Shown here in pieces: positions 4,839 through 5,786 of a DNA stretch of 5,786 nt; position 1 is the stretch's first letter, and every line of letters starts with the position of its first letter. The DNA comes from Spirochaetia bacterium (lineage in GTDB: Bacteria; Spirochaetota; Spirochaetia; Sphaerochaetales; Sphaerochaetaceae): positions 1 through 5,786 of the forward strand of contig SABI01000164.1 in the NCBI GenBank assembly GCA_009929055.1, written 5' to 3'. The notes under the pieces are model-generated. The model did not search any database and was not told the origin of the DNA. It saw only the letters and a program-made list of their open reading frames with translations. The position numbers and the translations under genes are program-made.

Positions 4839-5786
4839 TAAAAAGAGAATAAGAGGTTTTTCTCTTACCGTGAAGAACATCTATAAGAAAATTCACGCTT
4901 TTGTGTATGACAAACGATATTTTATTAAATTAAGCCTTATCTACATAGGGATATCTTTTTCTCTCATCTTTATCTTGTCTGTAATTTTTGAAAATATTTA
5001 TACTTCAATTAGTCGCAATTATATTTATGGACAAGAAAAATTGAAAAGCATTCAAATCGCTAATTCGATTGATGACTTAATGCAAGAATATGTGTTGATG
5101 TCCGAAAATCTTGCATCTAATGAAGATATTCAACATTTTTTTAGATTTGAAAATAATGCTGCAAACAATATTGCTGCTCAAGATGCAATTGAAGATTTCT
5201 TTCTCTACAAGAAAGGAAAAGAAGAGATTCACCTCATTAGTACAATAGGGGAAAGAACAATCAGCACAGGATATATCCCTAATATTTACCTCTATAAGAA
5301 TTGGGGTGTATTGTATGACCTGCAGCACATGAAAGATTCTACAATGTATTTCAGCTCTCTCTATAGGGGTCTTTCAGGAGATGGAATATCTCTCTCAGTA
5401 GCAACGAAAGTTAAAGATGCTACTGGCAAAGTAATCGGATATGTTCTTGTAGATATCTATCGAAACACTCTTCAAAATCTCTTCAGAAATCTTCTTACTT
5501 CTCAGTCAAGTATTAAGATAACAAATACAGATGATTATGTCAGATACAGCAATGAAGATACCTATGATGAAGGGACGCTGTATAAGCCAATTAAAGAGTC
5601 TGATTATGTATATACCTTCACAACGTCCATACTTGAAGGATCTTTTTCTCTTCACTACGAAGTGAAGAACACATTCCTCCTTCATATTAAATCAACATTC
5701 CAAACACAATTTTTCTATCTTATCGCTTTTAGTATTATCATAAGTATGATTACAGCTCTCATTGTTTCATCAGGAATCCGCAAACC
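4825..5786 (+). CDS. YesM-like sensor histidine kinase, N-terminal part (runs off the window)
   Basis: The frame is open from ATG 4825 to the window end (about 320 codons, 3' incomplete). Numbering from that ATG, a short basic cytoplasmic N-terminus is followed by a membrane segment at about 35-56 (LSLIYIGISFSLIFILSVIF). An extracytoplasmic sensor domain spans about 57-292, with the Cache-like ending SVATKVKDATGKVIGYVLVD and IYRNTL. A second membrane segment at about 297-315 (YLIAFSIIISMITALIVSS) leads into IRKP, where a HAMP linker usually begins. Kinase domains must lie beyond the window, so the histidine kinase call rests on architecture and on adjacency to the YesN-like regulator. The start is uncertain. 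ATG 4825 overlaps the regulator gene by 14 nt and has no good ribosome site. GTG 4870 has AAGAGG at 4851-4856 but a long 13-nt spacer, and would also leave the membrane segment intact. The signal sensed is unknown. Confidence 0.8.
   Translation, partial: MLIHDKKRIRGFSLTVKNIYKKIHAFVYDKRYFIKLSLIYIGISFSLIFILSVIFENIYTSISRNYIYGQEKLKSIQIANSIDDLMQEYVLMSENLASNEDIQHFFRFENNAANNIAAQDAIEDFFLYKKGKEEIHLISTIGERTISTGYIPNIYLYKNWGVLYDLQHMKDSTMYFSSLYRGLSGDGISLSVATKVKDATGKVIGYVLVDIYRNTLQNLFRNLLTSQSSIKITNTDDYVRYSNEDTYDEGTLYKPIKESDYVYTFTTSILEGSFSLHYEVKNTFLLHIKSTFQTQFFYLIAFSIIISMITALIVSSGIRK
4843..4867 (+). repeat. Two mutually exclusive small hairpins at the regulator/kinase junction
   Basis: AAGAGAA (4843-4849) can pair with TTCTCTT (4860-4866), leaving AAGAGG in the loop. 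Alternatively TAAGAG (4850-4855) can pair with CTCTTA (4862-4867), hiding AAGAGG. Both stems are short and A/U-rich. They matter only if the kinase starts at GTG 4870. Confidence 0.25.

Noticed and set aside
4832..4842. TTCATGATAAA repeated at window bases 1-11 and at the end of the regulator gene
   Set aside because: An 11-bp A+T-rich match with unrelated flanks; no sign that base 1 is the end of a related gene.
4835..4852. ATGA overlap at the regulator stop as the kinase start
   Set aside because: ATG 4835 is out of frame with the kinase and stops at TAA 4850-4852 after five codons.

Overview
The window reads as one same-strand operon from an A+T-rich Gram-negative-type bacterium, most likely a spirochaete (Treponema/Sphaerochaeta-like). 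The clues are the signal-peptide junction of the first protein (VFA-SGAKEG, a short Gly/Ala-Lys-Glu start to the mature protein with no lipobox cysteine), which is common in spirochaetal solute-binding proteins, together with a YesM/YesN-type two-component pair and AGGAG ribosome sites. The phylum is an inference; no rRNA or marker gene is present.

Layout: positions 1-203 hold no convincing gene. They form an A+T-rich promoter/leader region with several inverted repeats, one of which pairs a segment at 83-104 with the ribosome site and start codon of the first gene. Then come a UgpB-like extracytoplasmic solute-binding protein (204-1550), a perfect 14-bp intercistronic hairpin (1564-1595), a UgpA-like permease starting at GTG (1617-2534), a UgpE-like permease (2547-3356), a cytoplasmic metallo-beta-lactamase-fold hydrolase (3365-4069), a REC-AraC response regulator (4080-4838) and the first about 320 codons of a YesM-like sensor kinase (4825 to the window end). 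Gaps between genes after the hairpin are 12, 8 and 10 nt, and the last pair overlaps by 14 nt.

Working model: the binding protein captures a small solute in the periplasm and the two permeases carry it in, using an ATPase that is not encoded here. The nearest recognisable relatives are CUT1/Ugp-type importers of sugars, glycerol-3-phosphate and glycerophosphodiesters. The MBL-fold hydrolase may act on the imported compound or a product of it. The sensor kinase/AraC-type regulator pair probably controls the operon. The two most interesting points are the start-codon-sequestering inverted repeat with nested hairpins in the leader, a possible structured regulatory RNA, and the uncharacterised MBL hydrolase embedded between the importer and its two-component regulator.
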